A stretch of 64,000 nucleotides of DNA from Bos javanicus (lineage: Eukaryota; Chordata; Mammalia; Artiodactyla; Bovidae), in NCBI RefSeq assembly GCF_032452875.1, contig NW_026893845.1:248001-312000 (forward strand), read 5' to 3'. Both the position numbers and the translations under genes were made by a program. The notes beneath the pieces were generated by a model. The model searched no databases and was not told where the DNA came from. It was given only the letters and a program-made list of their open reading frames with translations. Shown here piece after piece: positions 1-14,113 of this stretch. Each line of letters begins with the position of its first letter. Within the stretch, counting starts at the first letter, position 1.

Positions 1-490
1 CCACGTGAGTAGTGCATGATAGCCACGTGATCAGTGCATGATCAGTCACGTGATCAGTACATGGTAGCTGCGTGATCATGCATGATCAGCCACGTGATCA
101 GTGCATGATAGCCACGTGATCAGTGCATGATCAGACACGTGATCAGTGCATGATCAGTCACGTGATCAGTGCATGATCAGTCACGTGATCAGTGCATGAT
201 AGCTGCGTGATCAGTGCATGATCAGCCACGTGATCAGTGCATGATAGCCACGTGATCAGTGCATGATCAGCCACGTGATCAGTGCATGATCAGTCACGTG
301 ATCAGTGCATGATCAGCCACGTGATCAGTGCATGATCAGCCACGTGATCAGTGCATGATCAGCCACGTGATCAGTGCATGATAGCCACGTGATCAGTGCA
401 TGATCAGTCACGTGATCAGTGCATGATCAGTCACGTGATCAGTGTGTGATCAGCCACGTGAACAGTGCATGCTCAGTCACGTGATCAGGG

Positions 491-726
491 CCTGCTGAGC
501 TGCGTGATTACTGTCTGCTCATCTGCTTGACAATTGCCAGCTGAGCTGCACGATTCCTGCCTGTCATCTGCTTGACAATTGCCAGCTGTGCTGCGTAATT
601 CCTGCCTGCTCAGCTGCTTGATTATTGCCAGCTGAGCAGCATGATTTCTCAGAGCTGAGTTCCATGATTATAGCCTGCTGACTGATTCCTGCCTACTCAG
701 CTCTTTGTTCATTGCCTCCAGAGGCA
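491..726. repeat. Core block 1 (type A, 236 bp)
   Basis: A diverged block of about five 46-bp subrepeats rich in GATTCCTGCC and AATTGCCAGC. Type A is recognised by the flank GACACCAAACATGATCAGTG on its right and by the short form CTGACTGATTC, which lacks 4 bp. It shares the variant GATTTCTCAGAGC with the block at 14114 but not with the type A block at 9847. Confidence 0.85.
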
Positions 727-1560
727 CATGATCAGTGTATGACACCAAACATGATCAGTGCATGATCAGTCACATGATCAGTGCATGATAAGCCACGTGA
801 TCAGTGCATGATCAGTTATGTGATCAGTGCATGATCAGTCATGTGACAGTACATGGTAGCTGCGTGATCAGTGCATGATCAGCCACGTGATCAGTGCATG
901 ATAGCCACGTGATCAGTGCATGATCAGTCACGTGATCAGTGCATGATCAGTCACGTGATCAGTGCATGATCAGTCACGTGATCAGTGCATGATCAATCAC
1001 GTGATCAGTGCATGATCAGTCACGTGATCAGTGCATGGCAGCTCCGTGATCAGTGCATGATCAGCCACGTGATCAGTGCATGATAGCCACGTGATCAGTG
1101 CATGATAGCCACGTGATCAGTGCATGATCAGTCACGTGATAGTGTGTGATCAGCCACGTGATCAGTGCATGATAGCCACGTGATCAGTGCATGATAGCCA
1201 CGTGATCAGTGCATGATCAGTCACGTGATCAGTGCATGATCAGTCACGTGATCAGTGTGATCAGATACGTGATCAGTGCATGATCAGCCACGTGATCAGT
1301 GCATGATCAATTACGTGATCAGTGCATGATCAGTCACGTGATCAGTGCATGATAGCCACGTGATCAGTGCATGATCAGCCACGTGATCAGTGCATGATAG
1401 CCACGTGATCAGTGCATGATAGCCACGTGATCAGTGCATGATAGCCACGTGATCAGTGCATGATCAGTCACGTGATCATGTGTGATCAGCCACGTGATCA
1501 GTGCATGATGAGCCACGTGATCAGTGCATGATCAATTACGTGATCAGTGCATGATCAGTC

Positions 1561-1880
1561 ACGTGACAGTACATGGTTGCTACGTGATCAGTGCATGATC
1601 AGCCACGTGAGCAGTGCATGATAGCCACGTGATCAGTGCATGATCAGTCACGTGATCAGTGCATGATCAGTCACGTGAACAGTGCATGATCATTGACGTG
1701 ATCAGTGCATGATCAGTCACGTGACCAGTATATGGTAGCTACGTGATCATTGCATGACAGCCACGTGAGCAGTGCATGATAGCCACGTGATGTGTGCATG
1801 AGTTACGTGAGCAGTGTATGATCAGCCACGTGATCAGTGCATGAGTGCCACGTGATCAGTGCATGATATGTCACGTGACA
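1561..1880. repeat. Diverged satellite segment D, copy 1
   Basis: A run of irregular repeats marked in order by ACATGGTTGCTACGTG, CCACGTGATGTGTGCATGAG, GCATGAGTGCCACG and GATATGTCACGTGACAG. Edges are approximate. Confidence 0.6.
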
Positions 1881-2139
1881 GTGTGTGATCAGCCACGTGA
1901 ACAGTGCATGATCAGCCACGTGATCAGTGCATGATAGCCACGTGATCAGTGCATGATCAGTTACGTGATCAGTGCATGATCAGCCACGTGATCAGTGCAT
2001 GGTCAGACACGTGATCAGTGCATGATCAGCCACGTGATCAGTGCATGATATCCACGTGATCAGTGCATGATCATCACGTGATCAGTGCATGATCAGCCAC
2101 GTGATCAGTGCATGATCAGTTACGTGATCAGTGCATGAT

Positions 2140-2312
2140 CAGTCACGTGACCAGTACATGGTTGCTACGTGATCATTGCATGATCAGCCACGTGAGCAGT
2201 GCATGATAGCCACGTGATGTGTGCATGAGTTACGTGAGCAGAGTATGATCAGCCACGTGATCAGTGCATGAGTGCCACGTGATCAGTGCATGATATGTCA
2301 CGTGACAGTGTG
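2140..2312. repeat. Diverged satellite segment D, copy 2 (short)
   Basis: The same ordered markers as copy 1, but the middle part is missing, so ACATGGTTGC and GATGTGTGCATGAG lie closer together. Edges are approximate. Confidence 0.6.
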
Positions 2313-2560
2313 TGATCAGCCACGTGATCAGTGCATGATCAGCCACGTGATCAGTGCATGATAGCCACGTGATCAGTGCATGATCAGTTACGTGATCAGT
2401 GTATGATCAGCCACGTGATCAGTGCATGGTCAGACACGTGATCAGTGTATGATCAGCCACGTGATCAGTGCATGATATCCACGTGATCAGTGCATGATCA
2501 TCACGTGATCAGTGTATGATCAGCCACGTGAACAGTGCATGCTCAGTCACGTGATCAGGG

Positions 2561-2800
2561 CCTGCTGAGCTGCGTGATTACTGTCTGCTCATCTGCTTGA
2601 CAATTGCCAGCTGAGCTGCACGATTCCTGCCTGTCATCTGCTTGACAATTGCCAGCTGTGCTGCATAATTCCTGCCTGCTCAGCTGCTTGATTATTGCCA
2701 GCTGAGCAGCATGATTCCTCACACCTGAGTTCCATGATTATTGCCTGCTGACTGTTTGATTCGTGCCTACTCAGCTCTTTGTTTATTGCCTCCAGAGGCA
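2561..2800. repeat. Core block 2 (type C, 240 bp)
   Basis: Type C has the longer CTGACTGTTTGATTCG form. It is followed by GATAGCAAACATGATCAGCG and then GCGCCATTAAGTCACGTG. The 4-bp difference keeps a 62-codon minus-strand frame open, which I treat as chance. Confidence 0.85.
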
Positions 2801-3673
2801 CATGATCAGTGTATGATAGCAAACATGATCAGCGCATGATCAGTCACATGATCAGCGCCATTAAGTCACGTGATCACTACATGATAGTCATGTGATCAGT
2901 CCATGCTCAGTCACGGTATCAGTGCATGATCAGCCACGTGATCAGTGCATGATCTGTCACATGATTAGTGTATGATCATCCACGTGATCAGTGCATGGGC
3001 AGTCATGTGATCAGTGCATGATATAGACGTGATCAGTGCATGATCAGTCACGTGATCAGTGCATGATCAGCCACGTGATCAGTGCATGATCAGCCACGTG
3101 ATCAGTGCATGATCAGTCACGTGACCAGTACATGGTAGCTACGTGATCATGGCATGATCAGCCACGTGATCAGTGCATGATAGCCACGTGATCAGTGCAT
3201 GATCAGTCACGTGATCAGTGCATGATCAGTCACGTGATCAGTGCATGATCAGCCACGTGATCAGTGCATGATAGCCACGTGATCAGTGCATGATAGCCAC
3301 GTGATCAGTGCATGATCAGTCACGTGATCATGTGTGATCAGCCACGTGATCAGTGCATGATCAGCCACGTGATCAGTGCATGATCAATTACGTGATCAGT
3401 GCATGATCAGTCACGTGATCAGTGCATGATAGCCACGTGATCAGTGCATGATCAGCCACGTGATCAGTGCATGATAGCCACGTGATCAGTGCATGATCAG
3501 TTACGTGAGCAGTGTATGATCAGCCACGTGATCAGTGCATGGTCAGACACGTGAACAGTGTATGATCAGCCACGTGATCAGTGCATGATATCCAAGTGAT
3601 CAGTGCATGATCATCACGTGATCAGTGTATGATCAGCCACGTGAACAGTGCATGCTCAGTCACGTGATCTGGG

Positions 3674-3913
3674 CCTGCTGAGCTGCGTGATTACTGTCTG
3701 CTCATCTGCTTGACAATTGCCAGCTGAGCTGCACGATTCCTGCCTGTCATCTGCTTGACAATTGCCAGCTGTGCTGCGTAATTCCTGCCTGCTCAGCTGC
3801 TTGATTATTGCCAGCTGAGCAGCATGATTCCTCACAGCTGAGTTCCATGATTATTGCCTGCTGACTGTTTGATTCGTGCCTACTCAGCTCTTTGTTTATT
3901 GCCTCCAGAGGCA
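3674..3913. repeat. Core block 3 (type C, 240 bp)
   Basis: Same right flank as block 2. It has the variant GATCTGGGCC at its left edge, which is shared with the block at 6485. It lies 1113 bp after block 2. Confidence 0.85.
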
Positions 3914-4968
3914 CATGATCAGTGTATGATAGCAAACATGATCAGCGCATGATCAGTCACATGATCAGCGCCATTAAGTCACGTGATCACTACATGATAG
4001 TCATGTGATCAGTCCATGCTCAGTCACGGTATCAGTGCATGATCAGCCACGTGATCAGTGCATGATCTGTCACATGATTAGTGTATGATCATCCACGTGA
4101 TCAGTGCATGGGCAGTCATGTGATCAGTGCATGATATAGACGTGATCAGTGCATGATCAGTCTCGTGATCAGTGCATGATAGCCACGTGATCAGTGCATG
4201 ATCAGTCACCTGATGGGTGTATGATCATTCACGTGACCTGTACATGGTAGCTACATGATCATTGCATGATCAGCCACGTGAGTAGTGCATGATAGCCACG
4301 TGATCAGTGCATGATCAGTCACGTGATCAGTGCATGATCAGTCATGTGACCAGTACATGGTAGCTGCGTGATCATGGCATGATCAGCCACGTGAGCAGTG
4401 CATGATAGCCACGTGATCAGTGCATGATCAGTCACGTGATCAGTGCATGATCAGTCACGTGATCAGTGCATGATCAGCCACGTGATCAGTGCATGATCAG
4501 CCACGTGATCAGTGCATGATCAGTCACGTGATCAGTGCATGATCAGCCACGTGATCAGTGCATGATCAGTCACGTGATCAGTGCATGATATAGACGTGAT
4601 CAGTGCATGATCAGTCACGTGATCAGTGCATGATAGCCACGTGATCAGTGCATGATCAGTCACGTGATCATGTGTGATCAGCCACGTGATCAGTGCATGA
4701 TCAGCCACGTGATCAGTGCATGATCAGCCACGTGATCAGTGCATGATCAGTCACGTGATCAGTGCATGATAGCCACGTGATCAGTGCATGATCAGCCACG
4801 TGATCAGTGCATGATAGCCACGTGATCAGTGCATGATCAGTCACGTGATCAGTGCATGATCAGTCACGTGATCAGTGCATGATAGCCACGTGATCAGTGC
4901 ATGATCAGCCACGTGATCAGTGCATGATCAGCCACGTGAACAGTGCATGCTCAGTCACGTGATCAGGG

Positions 4969-5208
4969 CCTGCTGAGCTGCGTGATTACTGTCTGCTCAT
5001 CTGCTTGACAATTGCCAGCTGAGCTGCACGATTCCTGCCTGTCATCTGCTTGACAATTGCCAGCTGTGCTGCGTAATTCCTGCCTGCTCAGCTGCTTGAT
5101 TATTGCCAGCTGAGCAGCATGATTCCTCACAGCTGAGTTCCATGATTATTGCCTGCTGACTGTTTGATTCGTGCCTACTCAGCTCTTTGTTTATTGCCTC
5201 CAGAGGCA
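4969..5208. repeat. Core block 4 (type C, 240 bp)
   Basis: It lies 1295 bp after block 3. Its right flank lacks the GATCTGTCACATGATTAGTG variant that follows most other type C blocks. The satellite downstream repeats the satellite downstream of block 3: the rare CACCTGATGGGTGTATG variant is at 4207 and 5456, an offset of 1249 bp. Confidence 0.85.
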
Positions 5209-6484
5209 CATGATCAGTGTATGATAGCAAACATGATCAGTGCATGATCAGTCACATGATCAGCGCCATTAAGTCACGTGATCACTACATGATAGTCATG
5301 TGATCAGTCCATGCTCAGTCACGTGATCAGTGCATGATCAGCCACGTGATCAGTGCATGGGCAGTCATGTGATCAGTGCATGATATAGACGTGATCAGTG
5401 CATGATCAGTCTAGTGATCAGTGCATGATAGCCACGTGATCAGTGCATGATCAGTCACCTGATGGGTGTATGATCATTCACGTGACCTGTACATGGTAGC
5501 TACATGATCATTGCATGATCAGCCACGTGAGTAGTGCATGATAGCCACGTGATCAGTGCATGATCAGTCACGTGATCAGTGCATGATCAGTCATGTGACC
5601 AGTACATGGTAGCTGCGTGATCATGCATGATCAGCCACGTGAGCAGTGCATGATAGCCACGTGATCAGTGCATGATCAGTCACGTGATCAGTGCATGATC
5701 AGTCACGTGATCAGTGCATGATCAGTCACGTGATCAGTGCATGATCAGTCACGTGATCAGTGCATGATAGCTGCGTGATCATGCATGATCAGCCACGTGA
5801 TCAGTGCATGATAGCCACGTGATCAGTGCATGATCAGCCACGTGATCAGTGCATGATCAGTCACGTGATCAGTGCATGATCAGCCACGTGATCAGTGCAT
5901 GATAGCCACGTGATCAGTGCATGATCAGCCACGTGATCAGTGCATGATCAGTCACGTGATCAGTGTGATCAGCCACGTGATCAGTGCATGATCATCCACG
6001 TGATCAGTGCATGATCAATTACGTGATCAGTGCATGATCAGTCACGTGACCAGTACATGGTAGCTACGTGATCATTGCATGATCAGCCACGTGAGCAGTG
6101 CATGATAGCCACGTGATCAGTGCATGATCAGTCACGTGATCAGTGCATGATCAGCCACGTGATCAGTGCATGATCAGCCACGTGATCAGTGCATGATAGC
6201 CACGTGATCAGTGCATGATAGCCACGTGATCAGTGCATGATCAGTCACGTGATCATGTGTGATCAGCCACGTGATCAGTGCATGATGAGCCACGTGATCA
6301 GTGCATGATCAGTTACGTGATCAGTGCATGATCAGCCACGTGATCAGTGCATGGTCAGCACGTGATCAGTGCATGATCAGCCACGTGATCAGTGCATGAT
6401 ATCCAAGTGATCAGTGCATGATCATCACGTGATCAGTGTATGATCAGCCACGTGAACAGTGCATGCTCAGTCACGTGATCTGGG

Positions 6485-6724
6485 CCTGCTGAGCTGCGTG
6501 ATTACTGTCTGCTCATCTGCTTGACAATTGCCAGCTGAGCTGCACGATTCCTGCCTGTCATCTGCTTGACAATTGCCAGCTGTGCTGCGTAATTCCTGCC
6601 TGCTCAGCTGCTTGATTATTGCCAGCTGAGCAGCATGATTCCTCACACCTGAGTTCCATGATTATTGCCTGCTGACTGTTTGATTCGTGCCTACTCAGCT
6701 CTTTGTTTATTGCCTCCAGAGGCA
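6485..6724. repeat. Core block 5 (type C, 240 bp)
   Basis: First block of the C-B-A trio that repeats from 10752. It carries the CACACCTGAG variant, also seen in the blocks at 2561 and 10752. Confidence 0.85.
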
Positions 6725-7664
6725 CATGATCAGTGTATGATAGCAAACATGATCAGCGCATGATCAGTCACATGATCAGCGCCATTAAGTCACGTGATCA
6801 CTACATGATAGTCATGTGATCAGTCCATGCTCAGTCACGGTATCAGTGCATGATCAGCCACGTGATCAGTGCATGATCTGTCACATGATTAGTGTATGAT
6901 CATCCACGTGATCAGTGCATGGGCAGTCATGTGATCAGTGCATGATATAGACGTGATCAGTGCATGATCAGTCTCGTGATCAGTGCATGATAGCCACGTG
7001 ATCAGTGCATGATCAGTCACCTGATCAGTGTATGATCATCCACGTGATCAGTGCATGGGCAGTCATGTGATCAGTGCATGATCAGACCGTGATCAGTGCA
7101 TGATCAGTCACGTGATCAGTGCATGATAGCCACGTGATCAGTGCATGATCAGTCACGTGATCAGTGCATGATCAGTCACGTGACCAGTACATGGTAGCTA
7201 CATGATCAGTGCATGATCAGCCACGTGATCAGTGCATGATAGCCACGTGATCAGTGCATGATCAGTCACGTGATCAGTGCATGATCAGTCATGTGATCAG
7301 TGCATGGTAGCTGCGTGATCATGCATGATCAGCCACGTGATCAGTGCATGATAGCCACGTGATCAGTGCATGATCAGTCACGTGATCAGTGCATGATCAG
7401 TCACGTGATCAGTGCATGATCAGCCACGTGATCAGTGCATGATCAGCCACGTGATCAGTGCATGATCAGTCACGTGATCAGTGCATGATCATCCACGTGA
7501 TCAGTGCATGATCAGTCATGTGATCAGTGCATGATATAGACGTGATCAGTGCATGATCAGTCACGTGATCAGTGCATGAGAGCCACGTGATCAGTGCATG
7601 ATCAGTCACGTGATACATGTGTGATCAGCCACGTGATCAGTGCATGATGAGCCACGTGATCAGT

Positions 7665-8060
7665 GCAGGATCAATTACGTGATCAGTGCATGATCAGTCA
7701 CGTGACCAGTACATGGTTGCTACGTGATCATTGCATGATCAGCCACGTGAGCAGTGCATGATAGCCACGTGATCAGTGCATGATCAGTCACGTGATCAGT
7801 ACATGATCAGTCACGTGAACAGTGCATGATCATTTACGTGATCTGTGCATGATCAGTCACGTGACCAGTATATGGTAGCTACGTGATCATTCCATGACGA
7901 GCCACGTGAGCAGTGCATGATAGCCACGTGATGTGTGCATGATCAGTTACGTGAGCAGAGTATGATCAGCCACGTGATCAGTGCATGAGTGCCACGTGAT
8001 CAGTGCATGATATGTCACGTGACAGGTGTGTGATCAGCCACGTGAACAGTGCATGTTCAG
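7665..8060. repeat. Diverged satellite segment D, copy 3
   Basis: It carries TGCAGGATCAATTACGTG at its left and the ordered D markers after it, ending with GACAGGTGTGTGATC. It lies in the interval before core block 6. Confidence 0.6.
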
Positions 8061-8256
8061 CCACGTGATCAGTGCATGATCAGTTACGTGAGCAGTGTAT
8101 GATCAGCCACGTGATCAGTGCATGGTCAGACACGTGAACAGTGTATGATCAGCCACGTGATCAGTGCATGATATCCACGTGATCAGTGCATGATCATCAC
8201 GTGATCAGTGTATGATCAGCCACGTGAACAGTGCATGCTCAGTCACGTGATCAGGG

Positions 8257-8492
8257 CCTGCTGAGCTGCGTGATTACTGTCTGCTCATCTGCTTGACAAT
8301 TGCCAGCTGAGCTGCACGATTCCTGCCTGTCATCTGCTTGACAATTGCCAGCTGTGCTGCGTAATTCCTGCCTGCTCAGCTGCTTGATTATTGCCAGCTG
8401 AGCAGCATGATTCCTCACAGCTGAGTTCCATGATTATTGCCTGCTGACTGATTCGTGCCTACTCAGCTCTTTGTTCATTGCCTCCAGAGGCA
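8257..8492. repeat. Core block 6 (type B, 236 bp)
   Basis: Type B has the short CTGACTGATTC form. Its right flank runs GATAGCAAACATGATCAGCG and then ATGATCATGCATGATTAGCC. Its counterpart is the block at 12525. Confidence 0.85.
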
Positions 8493-9846
8493 CATGATCA
8501 GTGTATGATAGCAAACATGATCAGCGCATGATCAGTCACATGATCATGCATGATTAGCCACGTGATCAGTGCATGATCAGTCATGTGATCAGTGCATGAT
8601 CAGTCATGTGATCAGTGCATGATAGCCAGTGATCAGTGCATGATCAGCCACGTGATCAGTGCATGATAGCCACGTGATCAGTGCATGATCAGTCACGTGA
8701 TCAGTGCATGATCAGTCAGTGATCAGTGCATGATCAGTCACGTGATCAGTGCATGATAGCTACGTGATCAGTGCATGATCAGCCACGTGATCAGTGCATG
8801 ATAGCCACGTGATCAGTGCATGATCAGTCACGTGATCAGTGTGTGATCAGCCACGTGATCAGTGCATGATAGCCACGTGATCAGTGCATGATCAGCCACG
8901 TGATCAGTGCATGATCAGTCACGTGATCAGTGCATGATCAGTCACGTGATCAGTGCATGATCAGTCACGTGATCAGTGCATGATCAGCCACGTGATCAGT
9001 GCATGATAGCCACGTGATCAGTGCATGATCAGTCACGTGATCAGTGCATGATCAGTCACGTGATCAGTGCATGATCAGCCACGTGATCAGTGCATGATCA
9101 GCCACGTGATCAGTGCATGATCAGTCACGTGATCAGTGCATGATCAGCCACGTGATCAGTGCATGATCAGTCACGTGATCAGTGCATGATCAGCCACGTG
9201 ATCAGTGCATGATCAGCCACGTGATCAGTGCATGATCAGTCACGTGATCAGTGCATGATCAGCCACGTGATCAGTGCATGATCAGTCACGTGATCAGTGC
9301 ATGATCAGCCACGTGATCAGTGCATGATCAGCCACGTGATCAGTGCATGATCAGTCACGTGATCAGTGCATGATCAGTCACGTGATCAGTGCATGATATA
9401 GACGTGATCAGTGCATGATCAGTCACGTGATCAGTGCATGATAGCCACGTGATCAGTGCATGATCAGTCACGTGATCAGTGCATGATCAGTCACGTGACC
9501 TGCATATGTAGCTACGTGATCAGTGCATGATCAGCCACGTGATCAGTGCATGATAGCCACGTGATCAGTGCATGATCAGCCACGTGATCAGTGCATGATC
9601 AGCCACGTGATCAGTGCATGATCAGCCACGTGATCAGTGCATGATCAGTCACGTGATCAGTGCATGATCAGCCACGTGATCAGTGCATGATCAGCCACGT
9701 GATCAGTGCATGATCAGCCACGTGATCAGTGCATGATCAGCCACGTGATCAGTGCATGATCAGTCACGTGATCAGTGCATGATCAGTCACGTGATCAGTG
9801 TATGATCAGCCACGTGAACAGTGCATGCTCAGTCACGTGATCAGGG

Positions 9847-10082
9847 CCTGCTGAGCTGCGTGATTAGTGTCTGCTCATCTGCTTGACAATTGCCAGCTGA
9901 GCTGCACGATTCCTGCCTGTCATCTGCTTGACAATTGCCAGCTGTGCTGCGTAATTCCTGCCTGCTCAGCCACTTGATTATTGCCAGCTGAGCAGCATGA
10001 TTCCTCACAGCTGAGTTCCATGATTATTGCCTGCTGACTGATTCGTGCCTACTCAGCTCTTTGTTCATTGCCTCCAGAGGCA
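9847..10082. repeat. Core block 7 (type A, 236 bp)
   Basis: It has the type A right flank with GACACC. It shares GATTAGTGTCTGCTC and CAGCCACTTGATT with the block at 14114, consistent with the two being counterparts in a duplicated higher-order unit. Confidence 0.85.
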
Positions 10083-10751
10083 CATGATCAGTGTATGACA
10101 CCAAACATGATCAGTGCATGATCAGTCACATGATCAGTGCATGATAAGCCACGTGATCAGTGCATGATCAGTCATGTGATCAGTGCATGATCAGCCACGT
10201 GATCAGTGCATGATAGCCACGTGATCAGTGCATGATCAGTCACGTGATCAGTGCATGATCAGTCACGTGATCAGTGCATGATCAGTCACGTGATCAGTGC
10301 ATGATCAGTTACGTGATCAGTGCATGATCAGTCACGTGATCAGTGCATGATAGCTACGTGATCATTGCATGATCAGCCACGTGATCAGTGCATGATAGCC
10401 ACGTGATCAGTGCATGATAGCCACGTGATCAGTGCATGATCAGTCACGTGATCAGTGCATGATCAGTCACGTGATCAGTGCATGATAGCTCATGATCAGT
10501 GCATGATCAGCCACGTGATCAGTGCATGATAGCCACGTGATCAGTGCATGATCAGTCACGTGATCAGTGCATGATCAGTCACGTGATCAGTGCATGATCA
10601 GCCACGTGATCAGTGCATGATCAGTCACGTGATCAGTGTATGATCAGCCACGTGATCAGTGCATGATATCCACGTGATCAGTGCATGATCATCACGTGAT
10701 CAGTGTATGATCAGCCACGTGAACAGTGCATGCTCAGTCACGTGATCAGGG

Positions 10752-10991
10752 CCTGCTGAGCTGCGTGATTACTGTCTGCTCATCTGCTTGACAATTGCCA
10801 GCTGAGCTGCACGATTCCTGCCTGTCATCTGCTTGACAATTGCCAGCTGTGCTGCGTAATTCCTGCCTGCTCAGCTGCTTGATTATTGCCAGCTGAGCAG
10901 CATGATTCCTCACACCTGAGTTCCATGATTATTGCCTGCTGACTGTTTGATTCGTGCCTACTCAGCTCTTTGTTTATTGCCTCCAGAGGCA
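10752..10991. repeat. Core block 8 (type C, 240 bp)
   Basis: It lies 4267 bp after block 5 and matches it in type and in the CACACCTGAG variant. It begins the second copy of the C-B-A higher-order unit. Confidence 0.85.
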
Positions 10992-11931
10992 CATGATCAG
11001 TGTATGATAGCAAACATGATCAGCGCATGATCAGTCACATGATCAGCGCCATTAAGTCACGTGATCACTACATGATAGTCATGTGATCAGTCCATGCTCA
11101 GTCACGGTATCAGTGCATGATCAGCCACGTGATCAGTGCATGATCTGTCACATGATTAGTGTATGATCATGCACGTGATCAGTGCATGGGCAGTCATGTG
11201 ATCAGTGCATGATATAGACGTGATCAGTGCATGATCAGTCACGTGATCAGTGCATGATAGCCACGTGATCAGTGCATGATCAGTCACGTGATCAGTGTAT
11301 GATCATCCACGTGATCAGTGCATGATCAGTCATGTGATCAGTGCATGATATAGACCGTGATCAGTGCATGATCAGTCACGTGATCAGTGCATGATAGCCA
11401 CGTGATCAGTGCATGATCAGTCACGTGATCAGTGCATGATCAGTCACGTGACCAGTGCATGATAGCTACGTGATCAGTGCATGATCAGCCACGTGATCAG
11501 TGCATGATAGCCACGTGATCAGTGCATGATCAGTCACGTGATCAGTGCATGATCAGTCACGTGATCAGTGCATGGTAGCTGCGTGATCATGCATGATCAG
11601 CCACGTGATCAGTGCATGATAGCCACGTGATCAGTGCATGATCAGTCACGTGATCAGTGCATGATCAGTCACGTGATCAGTGCATGATCAGCCACGTGAT
11701 CAGTGCATGATCAGCCACGTGATCAGTGCATGATCAGTCACGTGATCAGTGCATGATCATCCACGTGATCAGTGCATGATCAGTCACGTGATCAGTGCAT
11801 GATATAGACGTGATCAGTGCATGATCAGCCACGTGATCAGTGCATGAGAGCCACGTGATCAGTGCATGATCAGTCACGTGATACATGTGTGATCAGCCAC
11901 GTGATCAGTGCATGATGAGCCACGTGATCAG

Positions 11932-12306
11932 TGCAGGATCAATTACGTGATCAGTGCATGATCAGTCACGTGACCAGTACATGGTTGCTACGTGATCAGT
12001 GCATGATCAGCCACGTGAGCAGTGCATGATAGCCACGTGATCAGTGCATGATCAGTCACGTGATCAGTACATGATCAGTCACGTGAACAGTGCATGATCA
12101 TTTACGTGATCTGTGCATGATCAGTCACGTGACCAGTATATGGTAGCTACGTGATCATTCCATGACGAGCCACGTGAGCAGTGCATGATAGCCACGTGAT
12201 GTGTGCATGATCAGTTACGTGAGCAGAGTATGATCAGCCACGTGATCAGTGCATGAGTGCCACGTGATCAGTGCATGATATGTCACGTGACAGGTGTGTG
12301 ATCAGC
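11932..12306. repeat. Diverged satellite segment D, copy 4
   Basis: Counterpart of copy 3 in the second 4.3-kb unit, including the TGCAGGATCAATTACGTG left marker, at an offset of about 4270 bp. Confidence 0.6.
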
Positions 12307-12524
12307 CACGTGATCAGTGCATGATCAGCCACGTGATCAGTGCATGATCAGTTACGTGAGCAGTGTATGATCAGCCACGTGATCAGTGCATGGTCAGACA
12401 CGTGAACAGTGTATGATCAGCCACGTGATCAGTGCATGATATCCACGTGATCAGTGCATGATCATCACGTGATCAGTGTATGATCAGCCACGTGAACAGT
12501 GCATGCTCAGTCACGTGATCAGGG

Positions 12525-12760
12525 CCTGCTGAGCTGCGTGATTACTGTCTGCTCATCTGCTTGACAATTGCCAGCTGAGCTGCATGATTCCTGCCTGTCA
12601 TCTGCTTGACAATTGCCAGCTGTGCTGCGTAATTCCTGCCTGCTCAGCTGCTTGATTATTGCCAGCTGAGCAGCATGATTCCTCACAGCTGAGTTCCATG
12701 ATTATTGCCTGCTGACTGATTCGTGCCTACTCAGCTCTTTGTTCATTGCCTCCAGAGGCA
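12525..12760. repeat. Core block 9 (type B, 236 bp)
   Basis: It lies 1773 bp after block 8, against 1772 bp between blocks 5 and 6. Its right flank matches that of block 6, including ATGATTAGCC and the rare CAGTCAGTGATCAG contraction. Confidence 0.85.
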
Positions 12761-14113
12761 CATGATCAGTGTATGATAGCAAACATGATCAGCGCATGAT
12801 CAGTCACATGATCATGCATGATTAGCCACGTGATCAGTGCATGATCAGTCATGTGATCAGTGCATGATCAGTCATGTGATCAGTGCATGGTAGCCAGTGA
12901 TCAGTGCATGATCAGCCACGTGATCAGTGCATGATAGCCACGTGATCAGTGCATGATCAGTCACGTGATCAGTGCATGATCAGTCAGTGATCAGTGCATG
13001 ATCAGTCACGTGATCAGTGCATGATAGCTACGTGATCAGTGCATGATCAGCCACGTGATCAGTGCATGATAGCCACGTGATCAGTGCATGATCAGTCACG
13101 TGATCAGTGCATGATCAGCCACGTGATCAGTGCATGATAGCCACGTGATCAGTGCATGATAGCCACGTGATCAGTGCATGATCAGTCACGTGATCAGTGC
13201 ATGATCAGTCACGTGATCAGTGCATGATCAGTCACGTGATCAGTGCATGATCAGCCACGTGATCAGTGCATGATAGCCACGTGATCAGTGCATGATCAGT
13301 CACGTGATCAGTGCATGATCAGTCACGTGATCAGTGCATGATCAGCCACGTGATCAGTGCATGATCAGCCACGTGATCAGTGCATGATCAGTCACGTGAT
13401 CAGTGCATGATCAGCCACGTGATCAGTGCATGATCAGTCACGTGATCAGTGCATGATCAGCCACGTGATCAGTGCATGATCAGCCACGTGATCAGTGCAT
13501 GATCAGTCACGTGATCAGTGCATGATCAGCCACGTGATCAGTGCATGATCAGTCACGTGATCAGTGCATGATCAGCCACGTGATCAGTGCATGATCAGCC
13601 ACGTGATCAGTGCATGATCAGTCACGTGATCAGTGCATGATCAGTCACGTGATCAGTGCATGATATAGACGTGATCAGTGCATGATCAGTCACGTGATCA
13701 GTGCATGATAGCCACGTGATCAGTGCATGATCAGTCACGTGATCAGTGCATGATCAGTCACGTGATCTGCATATGATAGCTACGTGATCAGTGCATGATC
13801 AGCCACGTGATCAGTGCATGATAGCCACGTGATCAGTGCATGATCAGCCACGTGATCAGTGCATGATAGCCACGTGATCAGTGCATGATCAGCCACGTGA
13901 TCAGTGCATGATCAGTCACGTGATCAGTGCATGATCAGCCACGTGATCAGTGCATGATCAGCCACGTGATCAGTGCATGATCAGCCACGTGATCAGTGCA
14001 TGATCAGCCACGTGATCAGTGCATGATCAGTCACGTGATCAGTGCATGATCAGTCACGTGATCAGTGTGTGATCAGCCACGTGAACAGTGCATGCTCAGT
14101 CACGTGATCAGGG

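Larger units (their letters stand above)
6485..10751. repeat. Array A higher-order unit, copy 1 (4267 bp)
   Basis: Bounded by type C core blocks, with internal blocks of type B and type A at spacings of 1772, 1590 and 905 bp. The order of rare 23-bp variants agrees with the next copy, for example CACATGATTAGTG after block C and ATTAGCCACG after block B. Small indels separate the copies. Confidence 0.75.
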
